Positions 18,596 through 24,731 of a DNA stretch of 64,000 nt are shown here, one piece after another. Origin of the DNA: Daejeonia sp002484105 (GTDB lineage: Bacteria > Bacteroidota > Bacteroidia > Flavobacteriales > Weeksellaceae); contig NZ_CP195105.1 of assembly GCF_051175565.1 (NCBI RefSeq), positions 186,001 to 250,000 on the forward strand, read 5' to 3'. The notes beneath the pieces are model-generated. The model did no database searches. It was not told the origin of the DNA and saw only the letters and a list, made by a program, of their open reading frames with translations. Within the stretch, counting starts at the first letter, position 1; the number at the start of each line of letters is the position of its first letter. Made by a program: the position numbers and the translations under genes.

Positions 18596-19774
18596 ATGAC
18601 GATGACAAGGCTAAGATCCATCCTGGATAACGATTTCTATAAACTGACCATGCAGAACGCGGTGGTAAAACTCTTCCCCAGCCATATTGTGAAGTATGAA
18701 TTCATCAATCGCGGAGAACACAGTTTCCCTGAAGGTTTTGCGGAAAACCTGCGCGAGGCAGTGAATGCCATGGCAGAACTGAAACTTACCAAAGAAGAAA
18801 AAATGTTCATGTCCAGAACATGCCCGTATATCGATCTTCCGTATCTTGATTTTCTGGAAGGCTACCGCTACGCCCCGTCTGAAGTACACATCGAACAAAG
18901 CGATACCGAACTGAAAGTAACCGTAGAAGGGCTTTGGTACCGCACCATTCTTTGGGAAGTACCCCTACTGTCCCTGATTTCGGAACTGCATTACGAAATG
19001 AACCATCTTGAGCGGAACTCCAATGAAATTGTTATCGAAAAAACCCTCGAGAAAGCAGAACATCTGAACCGTCTTGGGGTAACTTTTGCAGAATTCGGCA
19101 CACGCAGGAGACATTCCTACAAGGTGCAGGATATTGTCGTGAATGCGCTCCGGAACAAGGAAGACACTACTTTTATAGGCACCTCCAATGTTCATTTTGC
19201 GATGAAATACGGTGTGAAGCCCATTGGCACACATGCCCACGAATGGTTCATGTTCCATGCAGCAGAATATGGCTTCAAAATGGCCAACCCTATTGCACTG
19301 GAACACTGGGTAGATGTCTACCGCGGCGATTTGGGAGTCGCGCTTTCCGATACGTTTACTACCGATGTCTTCTTCCGGCAGTTCGACAAGAAATTCACCA
19401 AACTTTTTGACGGAGTACGGCATGACAGTGGCGATCCTCTTGAATTTGCCGACAAAACCATCCGTCATTATGAGGAGAATGGTATCAATCCTTTATATAA
19501 ATACATTATTTTTTCTGACGGGCTGAATCTTGCGAAAGTTGACGAAATCACCCGTTACTGCCGTGGAAAAATCGGGGTCTCCTTCGGGATAGGTACGAAC
19601 CTGACGAATGATGTCGGACTGAAACCGATGAACATCGTCATGAAACTGATTGGCGTACAAACCGTGAATAAAGAATGGATCTCGACGATAAAACTTTCTG
19701 ACGAAAAGGGGAAATATACCGGTAGCCCCTATATGATAGAACTTGCCAAAGCATTCCTGCGCATTAAAGATTAA
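18596..19774 (+). CDS. pncB: Nicotinate phosphoribosyltransferase
   Basis: 392 residues of full length. The N-terminus (RLRSILDNDFYKLTMQNAVV) and the active-site region (FIGTSNVHFAMKYGVKPIGT, then HAHEWFMFHA) are those of PncB; DSGDPLEFADK binds phosphoribosyl. The enzyme makes nicotinate mononucleotide from nicotinate for NAD salvage. It follows the leucine-rich repeat gene by 30 bp but is probably independent. ATG at 18596 or the second ATG two codons later would both fit. Confidence 0.96.
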   Translation: MTMTRLRSILDNDFYKLTMQNAVVKLFPSHIVKYEFINRGEHSFPEGFAENLREAVNAMAELKLTKEEKMFMSRTCPYIDLPYLDFLEGYRYAPSEVHIEQSDTELKVTVEGLWYRTILWEVPLLSLISELHYEMNHLERNSNEIVIEKTLEKAEHLNRLGVTFAEFGTRRRHSYKVQDIVVNALRNKEDTTFIGTSNVHFAMKYGVKPIGTHAHEWFMFHAAEYGFKMANPIALEHWVDVYRGDLGVALSDTFTTDVFFRQFDKKFTKLFDGVRHDSGDPLEFADKTIRHYEENGINPLYKYIIFSDGLNLAKVDEITRYCRGKIGVSFGIGTNLTNDVGLKPMNIVMKLIGVQTVNKEWISTIKLSDEKGKYTGSPYMIELAKAFLRIKD

Positions 19775-19858
19775 AAAAGACAGCAGTGCCAACTTTCTGG
19801 TAGGTGCCATGTACAGTTTTTAGTAGAAATCTATCCTGCTGAATTTTCAGATGCGGCA

Positions 19859-20398
19859 GTGGCTTTTGTAGACGGTGGTGGGGACATCAGCTGTACTGTT
19901 GAATGTAGTGCTGGTATGGATGTTTGTTTGTTCGGTTCGGGTGAAAGTTTTATAAACGCCGGTGCGAGTTTTATGAATGATCATGCGAGTTTTATGAATG
20001 ATCACGCGAGTTTTATGAATGACCACGCGAGTTTTATGAATGATCACGCGAGTTTTATGAATGACCATGCGAGTTTTATAAATGACCGCGCAAGTTTTAT
20101 AAATGACCGCGCAAGTTTTATGAATGACCACGCGAGTTTTATGAATGACCGCGCGAGTTTTATGAATGATCACGCGAGTTTTGTGAATGACCACGCGAGT
20201 TTTATAAATGACCACGCGAGTTTTATGAATGACCGCGCGAGTTTTATGAATGATGATGCGAGTTTTATGGTTGTTGACGGTAGTTGTATGAATATTGGTG
20301 ATGGTTTTATAACAATGGAAAAGAGTTGCCTGTTTCCGGAAGGGCAACTCTTTTCGTTTTCTTACATTTTTACGTTAATCTTTTATGTTTGTTTGTGA
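19859..20398 (+). CDS. Possible heptapeptide-repeat protein (coding status uncertain)
   Basis: An open plus frame runs through the 21-bp tandem array, so each unit encodes seven residues (ASFMNDH). The frame opens with GTG at 19859; the first in-frame ATG is at 19916 (MDVCLFGSG). Within the array most unit-to-unit changes fall on third codon positions in this frame (GCG/GCA, GAT/GAC, CAC/CAT), whereas in the opposite strand's open frame they change residues. That pattern favours this frame. Against it, the frame reads through a terminator hairpin near its end and has no recognised start signals. I cannot assign a function. Confidence 0.3.
   Translation: MAFVDGGGDISCTVECSAGMDVCLFGSGESFINAGASFMNDHASFMNDHASFMNDHASFMNDHASFMNDHASFINDRASFINDRASFMNDHASFMNDRASFMNDHASFVNDHASFINDHASFMNDRASFMNDDASFMVVDGSCMNIGDGFITMEKSCLFPEGQLFSFSYIFTLIFYVCL
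19943..20320 (+). repeat. Tandem array of 21-bp units
   Basis: Fourteen well-kept units occupy 19964-20257, with degenerate units on both sides (19943-19963 and 20258-20320). The unit is GCGAGTTTTATGAATGAYCA plus one more base (C or T, or CGC in place of CAC). The units follow each other without spacers, so this is not a CRISPR array. It sits between pncB and a convergent hypothetical gene. Confidence 0.95.
20319..20354. terminator. Terminator of the convergent hypothetical gene
   Basis: AAAAGAGTTGCC pairs perfectly with GGCAACTCTTTT (12 bp) around a 12-nt loop. T tracts lie on both strands. It is 16 bp after the stop of the minus-strand gene that ends at 20370. Confidence 0.85.
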
Positions 20399-21116
20399 AT
20401 TTGATTACGCTGATTTGTTTGTACTGTGGGGAAGTTGCTCCAAAGATGGCTTTGACATATTTTTTGACATCGGAAGCAATATCCACCAAGCCTGTGTCTT
20501 TTGAATAGAGCAGCTTGTCTCTTGCAATTCTTGCATTGCTGTAGGCTACTTCGGCAGTAATGACGTTGGTGTTTTCGGTTTGCAGCTGATCCCGGAATGT
20601 GGTGAGTGAAGCGACGCTTAACTCGGTTTCATTGGGCGTATAAGATGGAACGGATGCAACCAGATCCAGCAATGCTGAAAAGTTTTCGGTGAGCATATCG
20701 TAACTCTGCCTGGAAACGGATACTTGATTGTTGGTTGCAGGTTGCCCGCTGCCGGGATTTTCGGGAGTGGTGTTTTTGGCTCTTTTGCCCTGGATTTTGT
20801 TATTGATGGTTTTGGCATCTGCAATGGTTTGTTCTGATGCGTCTGTAACGGAGAGATAATTGAAGATTTTTGTGGCTAAAGATTTGAGTGGCGCAAAGGC
20901 TAACTGTCGGTTTCCTGTAGCGGTGTCGAAAGCGTTTTTTGTGGTTGTAACACTGGCGAGTTCTGATTGTGCGGACGTGAGCAAAGTGTTCAGTGAGACT
21001 AATTTCAATGCTGTTTTTGATGGATTGTAGGTGGCTCCATAAGCAGTGCAATAGGCAATAAGATCGGCAAAATTTGCCACATTTTTGGCGTGTCCTACTT
21101 CTGAAGTTGATGGCAT
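20370..21116 (-). CDS. Hypothetical protein with internal duplication
   Basis: 248 residues with no signal peptide, starting MPSTSEVGHAKNVANFADLI. The two halves appear related: TYNPSKTALKLVSLNTLLTS in the first half matches SYTPNETELSVASLTTFRDQ in the second, each followed by Ala/Arg-rich helices and ending IFNYL or VKAIFG. The halves are joined by a Pro/Gly/Asn linker (PENPGSGQPATNN). Proteins of this kind are seen in many Bacteroidetes but I know of no function. A TAAATTTG promoter core lies upstream. Confidence 0.8.
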   Translation of the reverse strand: MPSTSEVGHAKNVANFADLIAYCTAYGATYNPSKTALKLVSLNTLLTSAQSELASVTTTKNAFDTATGNRQLAFAPLKSLATKIFNYLSVTDASEQTIADAKTINNKIQGKRAKNTTPENPGSGQPATNNQVSVSRQSYDMLTENFSALLDLVASVPSYTPNETELSVASLTTFRDQLQTENTNVITAEVAYSNARIARDKLLYSKDTGLVDIASDVKKYVKAIFGATSPQYKQISVIKFTNKHKRLT

Positions 21117-21156
21117 AAGTTTGTGTTTTATAGGTTAGTAGCTCAAATTTAGAAAA

Positions 21157-21238
21157 TTTTACCGAAATAAGATCAAAACTAAGGCAACTCATTGGGACAG
21201 GGTCGGGATGTGTGTGGCAGCGGGGGGATTTGAAAAGT
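21157..21238 (+). repeat. Dispersed ~80-bp element, copy 1
   Basis: Bases 21157-21187 are identical to 28372-28402 (31 bp, starting TTTTACCGAAATAAGATCAA). The following ~50 bp are similar but diverged (CATTGGGACAGGG against CATTAGGACAGGA; both end TTGAAAAG). Both copies face the same way and enclose the peptide-secretion island. On the minus strand the core contains TAGTTTTG, a TAnnTTTG match. Confidence 0.8.
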
Positions 21239-21249
21239 AGTATGGTCAA

Positions 21250-21474
21250 TTACAAATCCGCACCATTAGGTATATTGATTAATTTATCAATTGTAATTGA
21301 AAAATGTTGACAGAGTTTATCCATAAGGATAAAATCTATTTTCTTAATTCTGCCATTTTCTATTTTGGAAAGTTTGCTTTGTGATATTTTTAATGCTTCC
21401 GCCAACTGTTCCTGTGAAATGCCTCTTTTTTCCCTTAACTGTTTAATTTTGAATCCAAAATCTTTACTGTACAT
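21250..21474 (-). CDS. XRE-family helix-turn-helix regulator
   Basis: 74 residues, almost all one HTH_3 domain: FKIKQLREKRGISQEQLAEA, then LKISQSKLSKIENGRIKKID. It is a small DNA-binding protein of the Cro/CI type, divergent from the first precursor-peptide gene and the only regulator in the island. It may control the island, possibly through the repeated ATTCC boxes, but that is inference. Confidence 0.9.
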   Translation of the reverse strand: MYSKDFGFKIKQLREKRGISQEQLAEALKISQSKLSKIENGRIKKIDFILMDKLCQHFSITIDKLINIPNGADL

Positions 21475-21617
21475 TGCTTTGTGTTTTTATGTTCATAAAA
21501 AAGACTCATTTAAGAATAAAAAAGGATAAACAAATTTTACAAAAATCCGTAAAAATAGTCTTTTTCCTATCATTTGTTATACAAATTTAAATGATACAGG
21601 CTAAATAGTAAAATTTT

Positions 21618-21734
21618 ATTCCAAAAGAAATAACGATTATTCCATTTGGAATGAGATTTATGAAAATTTTTTCTAAAATTTGTGAAACAGATTTCTAAAG
21701 AGGAAATCGCAAAACAAATTCAAATTTTATATTT
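21618..21734 (+). promoter_or_regulatory. Upstream region of precursor 1 with paired ATTCC boxes
   Basis: Two box-like sites, 21618-21631 (ATTCCAAAAGAAAT) and 21639-21652 (ATTCCATTTGGAAT, 6-bp arms), start 21 bp apart. The stretch to the ATG is near-identical in order to the region before precursor 2, including GAAAATTTTTTCTAAAATTT. The repeats suggest that one activator or repressor controls both genes. Very AT-rich. Confidence 0.6.
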
Positions 21735-21923
21735 ATGAAAACATTAGATGTGATGCAAATGGAGAATTTGCAAGGTGGGAAGTTTATCGGAACAGAGACC
21801 AGCTATGGACCATGTGACCCAATTGGTGAAACGGGGAGAGGTATGCAATATGTAACCACTACTTTCTATGCTTTTTGGTTACCCGTCAGTTCATCCGGAA
21901 GTTGGGTAGAATGCGAAGTATGA
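21735..21923 (+). CDS. Double-glycine leader peptide precursor 1 (bacteriocin-like)
   Basis: 62 residues. The leader MKTLDVMQMENLQGG ends in a Gly-Gly site typical of substrates of C39-peptidase ABC exporters. The predicted mature part is 47 residues (16-62) with two Cys (27 and 60), many Gly/Ser/Thr and aromatic residues. It shares its leader and upstream DNA with the precursor at 22950. A bacteriocin, pheromone or other secreted peptide is likely. Its stop overlaps the start of the next gene (ATGA). Confidence 0.75.
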   Translation: MKTLDVMQMENLQGGKFIGTETSYGPCDPIGETGRGMQYVTTTFYAFWLPVSSSGSWVECEV

Positions 21924-22759
21924 TGGTTTGGGACTTTTGTAAAAGATGTGATGTCGTATACATCATGTCTTTTTTTTGTTTGCCTTTTTGCTTTCTGGGT
22001 GCCCAGACTTTTAAAATAAAAGATAGTATCACGAACAAACCTGTTGCATTTGCAACTATTACGATTAACCATTCTGTTTACTATGCAGACGGAACAGGAG
22101 AATTTCGGGCTGATAGCTTGCCCCCTCATATTGAAGTCAGGATAGAAAAGTCCGGTTATGAGAGCAGATATGTGAATCTCGGAAATATTCGGGAAGATGT
22201 TTTACTGAAACCCAGAATCTATGTTATTCCGGAACTGAATATCTACCCGAAGAAGCGATATACCATTGGAAAAAACAACCGGAAAACCATAACAAAAATT
22301 GGCATCCTGAAAGAAATTGAAATAGGAACATTCGTCAAAAATCCTTTTGGTAAAGCTGGTTTGCTAAAAAGTATTATACTTCCCATTAAGAAAATGACTT
22401 CGAACAACGGATATCTTGTTCTGAACTTTTATGCTCTGCATGAAGGTGAAAATATTCCCACAAATATTCCTCCGTTGAATACAACCCCTATTATCATACC
22501 TTTGTCTGAACTTGGAAAAAAAAATAATAAAATCGATCTTACGAAACAGAAAATTGAATTGCCTGCTTTTGGTTTGTTGATAGGATGTCAGATTTCTGAT
22601 ACCATTGGAATGTATACGACCAAAACAAATATACCAAAAATAGAAATGTTTAACAACGCTACGAAAGATTTTGCCTACTTTAAAGAAAACGATGGCGTTT
22701 GGAAGATGTATTCTGTAAAAACAAACGTAATCAATTACATTTTGGAAGCATTATTCTAA
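21920..22759 (+). CDS. Exported carboxypeptidase-regulatory-like domain protein
   Basis: About 279 residues. From ~30 onward it shows a CarboxypepD_reg-like beta-sandwich (FKIKDSITNKPVAFATITIN ... KSGYESRYVNLGNI ... DVLLKPRIYVIPELNIYP). A hydrophobic stretch (MSFFCLPFCFLGAQ, ATG at 21965) looks like a signal peptide and 21965 is the alternative start. I chose 21920 because ATGA overlaps the precursor stop, suggesting coupling. No carboxypeptidase catalytic domain is present. In this locus it might be immunity or surface-related, but that is a guess. Confidence 0.7.
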   Translation: MMVWDFCKRCDVVYIMSFFCLPFCFLGAQTFKIKDSITNKPVAFATITINHSVYYADGTGEFRADSLPPHIEVRIEKSGYESRYVNLGNIREDVLLKPRIYVIPELNIYPKKRYTIGKNNRKTITKIGILKEIEIGTFVKNPFGKAGLLKSIILPIKKMTSNNGYLVLNFYALHEGENIPTNIPPLNTTPIIIPLSELGKKNNKIDLTKQKIELPAFGLLIGCQISDTIGMYTTKTNIPKIEMFNNATKDFAYFKENDGVWKMYSVKTNVINYILEALF

Positions 22760-22828
22760 TGAGACGCGGCATTTGTTGTAGAATAAAATTAATATGCATG
22801 AGAGTTTAATATAAACAAAACTCATATT

Positions 22829-22949
22829 ATTCCAAAAAGAATATCTATTATTCCATTTAGAATAAGATTTGTGAAAATTTTTTCTAAAATTTGTACCACA
22901 GATTTCCAAAGTGGAAGTTGGTTAACAAATTTTAAAAACTTAAATTTTT
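22829..22949 (+). promoter_or_regulatory. Upstream region of precursor 2, duplicate of that of precursor 1
   Basis: Boxes at 22829-22842 (ATTCCAAAAAGAAT) and 22850-22863 (ATTCCATTTAGAAT) again start 21 bp apart, followed by the shared GAAAATTTTTTCTAAAATTT block and an ACAGATTTC/AAAG block. Alignment with 21618-21734 continues into the coding leader, so gene and control region were duplicated together. Confidence 0.6.
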
Positions 22950-23141
22950 ATGAAAAAATTAGATTTAGTGCAAATGGAAAATTTGCGGGGTGCTGATTGT
23001 CCTTTAATGGCAGCAGGTATAATTGTTGGTTTTGCAGGTGCGGCTATAGCAGTTGCGACAGGTGGAGTAGGAACAATTTTATTAGCAGGTGCAAGTTATT
23101 ATTTGACATTAGACGGAATTGGAAGAGGAGGTTGCTATTAA
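22950..23141 (+). CDS. Double-glycine-type leader precursor 2 (class IIb bacteriocin-like)
   Basis: 63 residues. Leader MKKLDLVQMENLRGA parallels precursor 1, with Gly-Ala instead of Gly-Gly at the cleavage site. The predicted mature part (16-63, 48 residues) is hydrophobic and Gly/Ala-rich with GxxxG-like spacing (IIVGFAGAAIAVATGGVG). Its two Cys lie near the ends (17 and 62), so a disulfide could close almost the whole peptide. These traits fit class II bacteriocins. A terminator follows. Confidence 0.75.
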   Translation: MKKLDLVQMENLRGADCPLMAAGIIVGFAGAAIAVATGGVGTILLAGASYYLTLDGIGRGGCY

Positions 23142-23149
23142 TAATTTAT

Positions 23150-23181
23150 GAAGAGTACATGCCTAACAGTATGTACTTCTT
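23150..23181 (+). terminator. Terminator after precursor 2
   Basis: AGTACAT and ATGTACT pair around a 10-nt loop, followed by TCTTTTTT. It lies about 10 bp after the precursor 2 stop, so precursor transcripts may be separated from the downstream genes. Confidence 0.65.
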
Positions 23182-23195
23182 TTTTAATATTGGAA

Positions 23196-23351
23196 ATGAA
23201 AAATATTATTATTATTTTAATCATTTTGGAAATTATTTTTCTCATTTGTTTGTTTTTAAATGATATTTATAATCTTAAATTATCACTGGGAAGCATCCTG
23301 ATGGTGATATCATTAATATTAGTTTTAAAAAAAATAAAAAATAAAAAATAA
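23196..23351 (+). CDS. Small two-helix membrane protein, possible immunity protein
   Basis: 51 residues from ATG at 23196: MKNIIIILIILEIIFLICLF, a short loop, then a second helix (LGSILMVISLILVL) and a Lys-rich end (KKIKNKK). The frame is open to 23148, but that start lies inside the terminator hairpin. Small basic two-helix proteins next to bacteriocin genes are often immunity proteins; here that is inferred from place and shape only. Confidence 0.5.
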   Translation: MKNIIIILIILEIIFLICLFLNDIYNLKLSLGSILMVISLILVLKKIKNKK

Positions 23352-23420
23352 ATTACGTAATTGTGCTTAATTTTCAAAATTTTGTAACGTTATCAAGTAC
23401 CTTCTTACAATGTGATTTGT

Positions 23421-24065
23421 ATGAAAAATGTATTGCTTTATTTAGTATTACTACTTTTTTCTCTTTTATTTATTTACCTTCATAATAATTATATTGAGGT
23501 TTCTTCTCGGATTTTTGATTATTTATCAAAAGAATATCCTAACTCCGTGATTCAAAACTATATGGAAAGCCAAAAGAAATGGTGGTGGGTAAGTTATGCG
23601 GTAACTCCTGTGATTATCGGGATTAAAGTTTTGTTGGTAGCATTCTGTCTTAACTTCATTAAACTTTTTGATTTTGAATGGTCAGAAAAAATAAAGTTTT
23701 CGGATTTTGTATTTCTGGCGTTAATTGCAGAGTTTGTTTTCGTAATTGCAGGAGCATACAAGTTCGTTAATTTCTATTGGCTTGAGCCGGATTATACTTT
23801 GGAGGACCTTCAGACATATTATCCCATGTCGCTTATCAACTTTCGGGAGTATATCTCCACAGAAAAATGGCTGGCGTATCCGCTGCAGCTCGTCAATCTG
23901 TTTGAGCTGTTTTACTGGGGAATTCTGGCTTGGGGACTTTGGGAATTTTCCGGACAGAAAATGAAACCGGCAAAATCTTTAGGACTGGTGGCGCTTACCT
24001 ACGGAACGGGATTGTTGTTCTGGGTAGGAATCGTGAGCTTTCTGATTCTTAATGCGCAGTATTAA
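23421..24065 (+). CDS. Multi-pass membrane protein of the peptide island
   Basis: About 214 residues from MKNVLLYLVLLLFSLLFIYL. Four to five membrane helices are visible (including WWVSYAVTPVIIGIKVLLVA, FVFLALIAEFVFVIAGAY, LFELFYWGILAWGLWEF and LVALTYGTGLLFWVGIVSFL). No named family is recognised. ATG at 23412 is three codons upstream and also possible. It may be an immunity or export helper. Base composition shifts to higher GC in its second half, closer to the genome norm. Confidence 0.7.
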   Translation: MKNVLLYLVLLLFSLLFIYLHNNYIEVSSRIFDYLSKEYPNSVIQNYMESQKKWWWVSYAVTPVIIGIKVLLVAFCLNFIKLFDFEWSEKIKFSDFVFLALIAEFVFVIAGAYKFVNFYWLEPDYTLEDLQTYYPMSLINFREYISTEKWLAYPLQLVNLFELFYWGILAWGLWEFSGQKMKPAKSLGLVALTYGTGLLFWVGIVSFLILNAQY

Positions 24066-24066
24066 G

Positions 24067-24147
24067 CCCCCTTTCCCCCAAAGGGGAGAAACACTCTAAT
24101 ACTAAATTCAAAACATTCCCCTCCTTTGGAGGGGTGCCCGCAGGGCG
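24067..24147. repeat. GC-rich intergenic palindromes
   Basis: Three hairpins lie in a row: CCCCTTT/AAAGGGG (24068-24086), CCCCTCC/GGAGGGG (24118-24134) and GCCC/GGGC (24136-24146). They contrast sharply with the AT-rich surroundings. They look like the REP-like intergenic palindromes common in Flavobacteriia, and could also end transcription of the membrane-protein gene before the thioredoxin gene. Confidence 0.6.
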
Positions 24148-24209
24148 GGGTGGTTAATAATGTGGTGGTTTTTAAATATTCACACAAAACTTGAAACCGG
24201 AATAACAAA

Positions 24210-24731
24210 ATGAAAAACAAAAAAACGCTGAAAATATTTGCCGCTCTGATTCCTGTAGTTCTTGTCGGGATTATGGTTTATCTGTTTTTCAATTTTCAGA
24301 AAAAGAAAGATAAAGTCGATGCTTTGCAAAGCATTCCTGCATTTTCCGTGCAGGACATCAGCGGAAAAACGGTAACGCAGAATGATTTGCCGAAAGGAAA
24401 TAAGATTCTTGTTTACTTCAATCCCGATTGCGAATACTGCAGGGCGGAAATGGAAGAACTTTCCCGAATCAACGAAAAGTATAAAGACGTGCAGTGGATA
24501 ATGTTCACGGATAAACCTTTGAATGAAATCAGAAAATTCGCAGAACAATACCATCTCGACAAAGCGGAAAATATACAATGGTGCAACGACCCGAAGTCCG
24601 AAGTTTATTTACAATTCGCAATGACGGGAATTCCGTATTTCCTCGGTTACAATTCTGAAAACAAATTAGTTCACCGAAGCACCGGTGCTATAAAAATCGA
24701 AAAAGTTTTAGCGGATTTTGATGAAAAATAA
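24210..24731 (+). CDS. Membrane-anchored thioredoxin-like protein
   Basis: 173 residues: N-terminal anchor (IFAALIPVVLVGIMVYLFF), then a thioredoxin/TlpA-type fold with the active site FNPDCEYCRAEMEEL (CxxC) and cis-Pro region TGIPYFLG. It probably acts in the periplasm as a thiol-disulfide exchanger. Both precursor peptides carry two Cys, so making or checking their disulfides is an attractive role. Its end overlaps the ABC transporter start by 11 bp, indicating coupled expression. Confidence 0.88.
   Translation: MKNKKTLKIFAALIPVVLVGIMVYLFFNFQKKKDKVDALQSIPAFSVQDISGKTVTQNDLPKGNKILVYFNPDCEYCRAEMEELSRINEKYKDVQWIMFTDKPLNEIRKFAEQYHLDKAENIQWCNDPKSEVYLQFAMTGIPYFLGYNSENKLVHRSTGAIKIEKVLADFDEK

Noticed and set aside
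19964..20257. CRISPR array
   Set aside because: The 21-bp units touch each other without spacers, and no cas genes are present.
19847..20347. Minus-strand open frame through the tandem array (IHKTRVV repeats)
   Set aside because: It opens with TTG inside a terminator hairpin, and the unit-to-unit base changes alter residues in this frame while being mostly silent in the opposite one.
23148..23195. Longer start for the small membrane protein
   Set aside because: This start lies within the terminator hairpin of precursor 2; ATG at 23196 gives a clean membrane helix.
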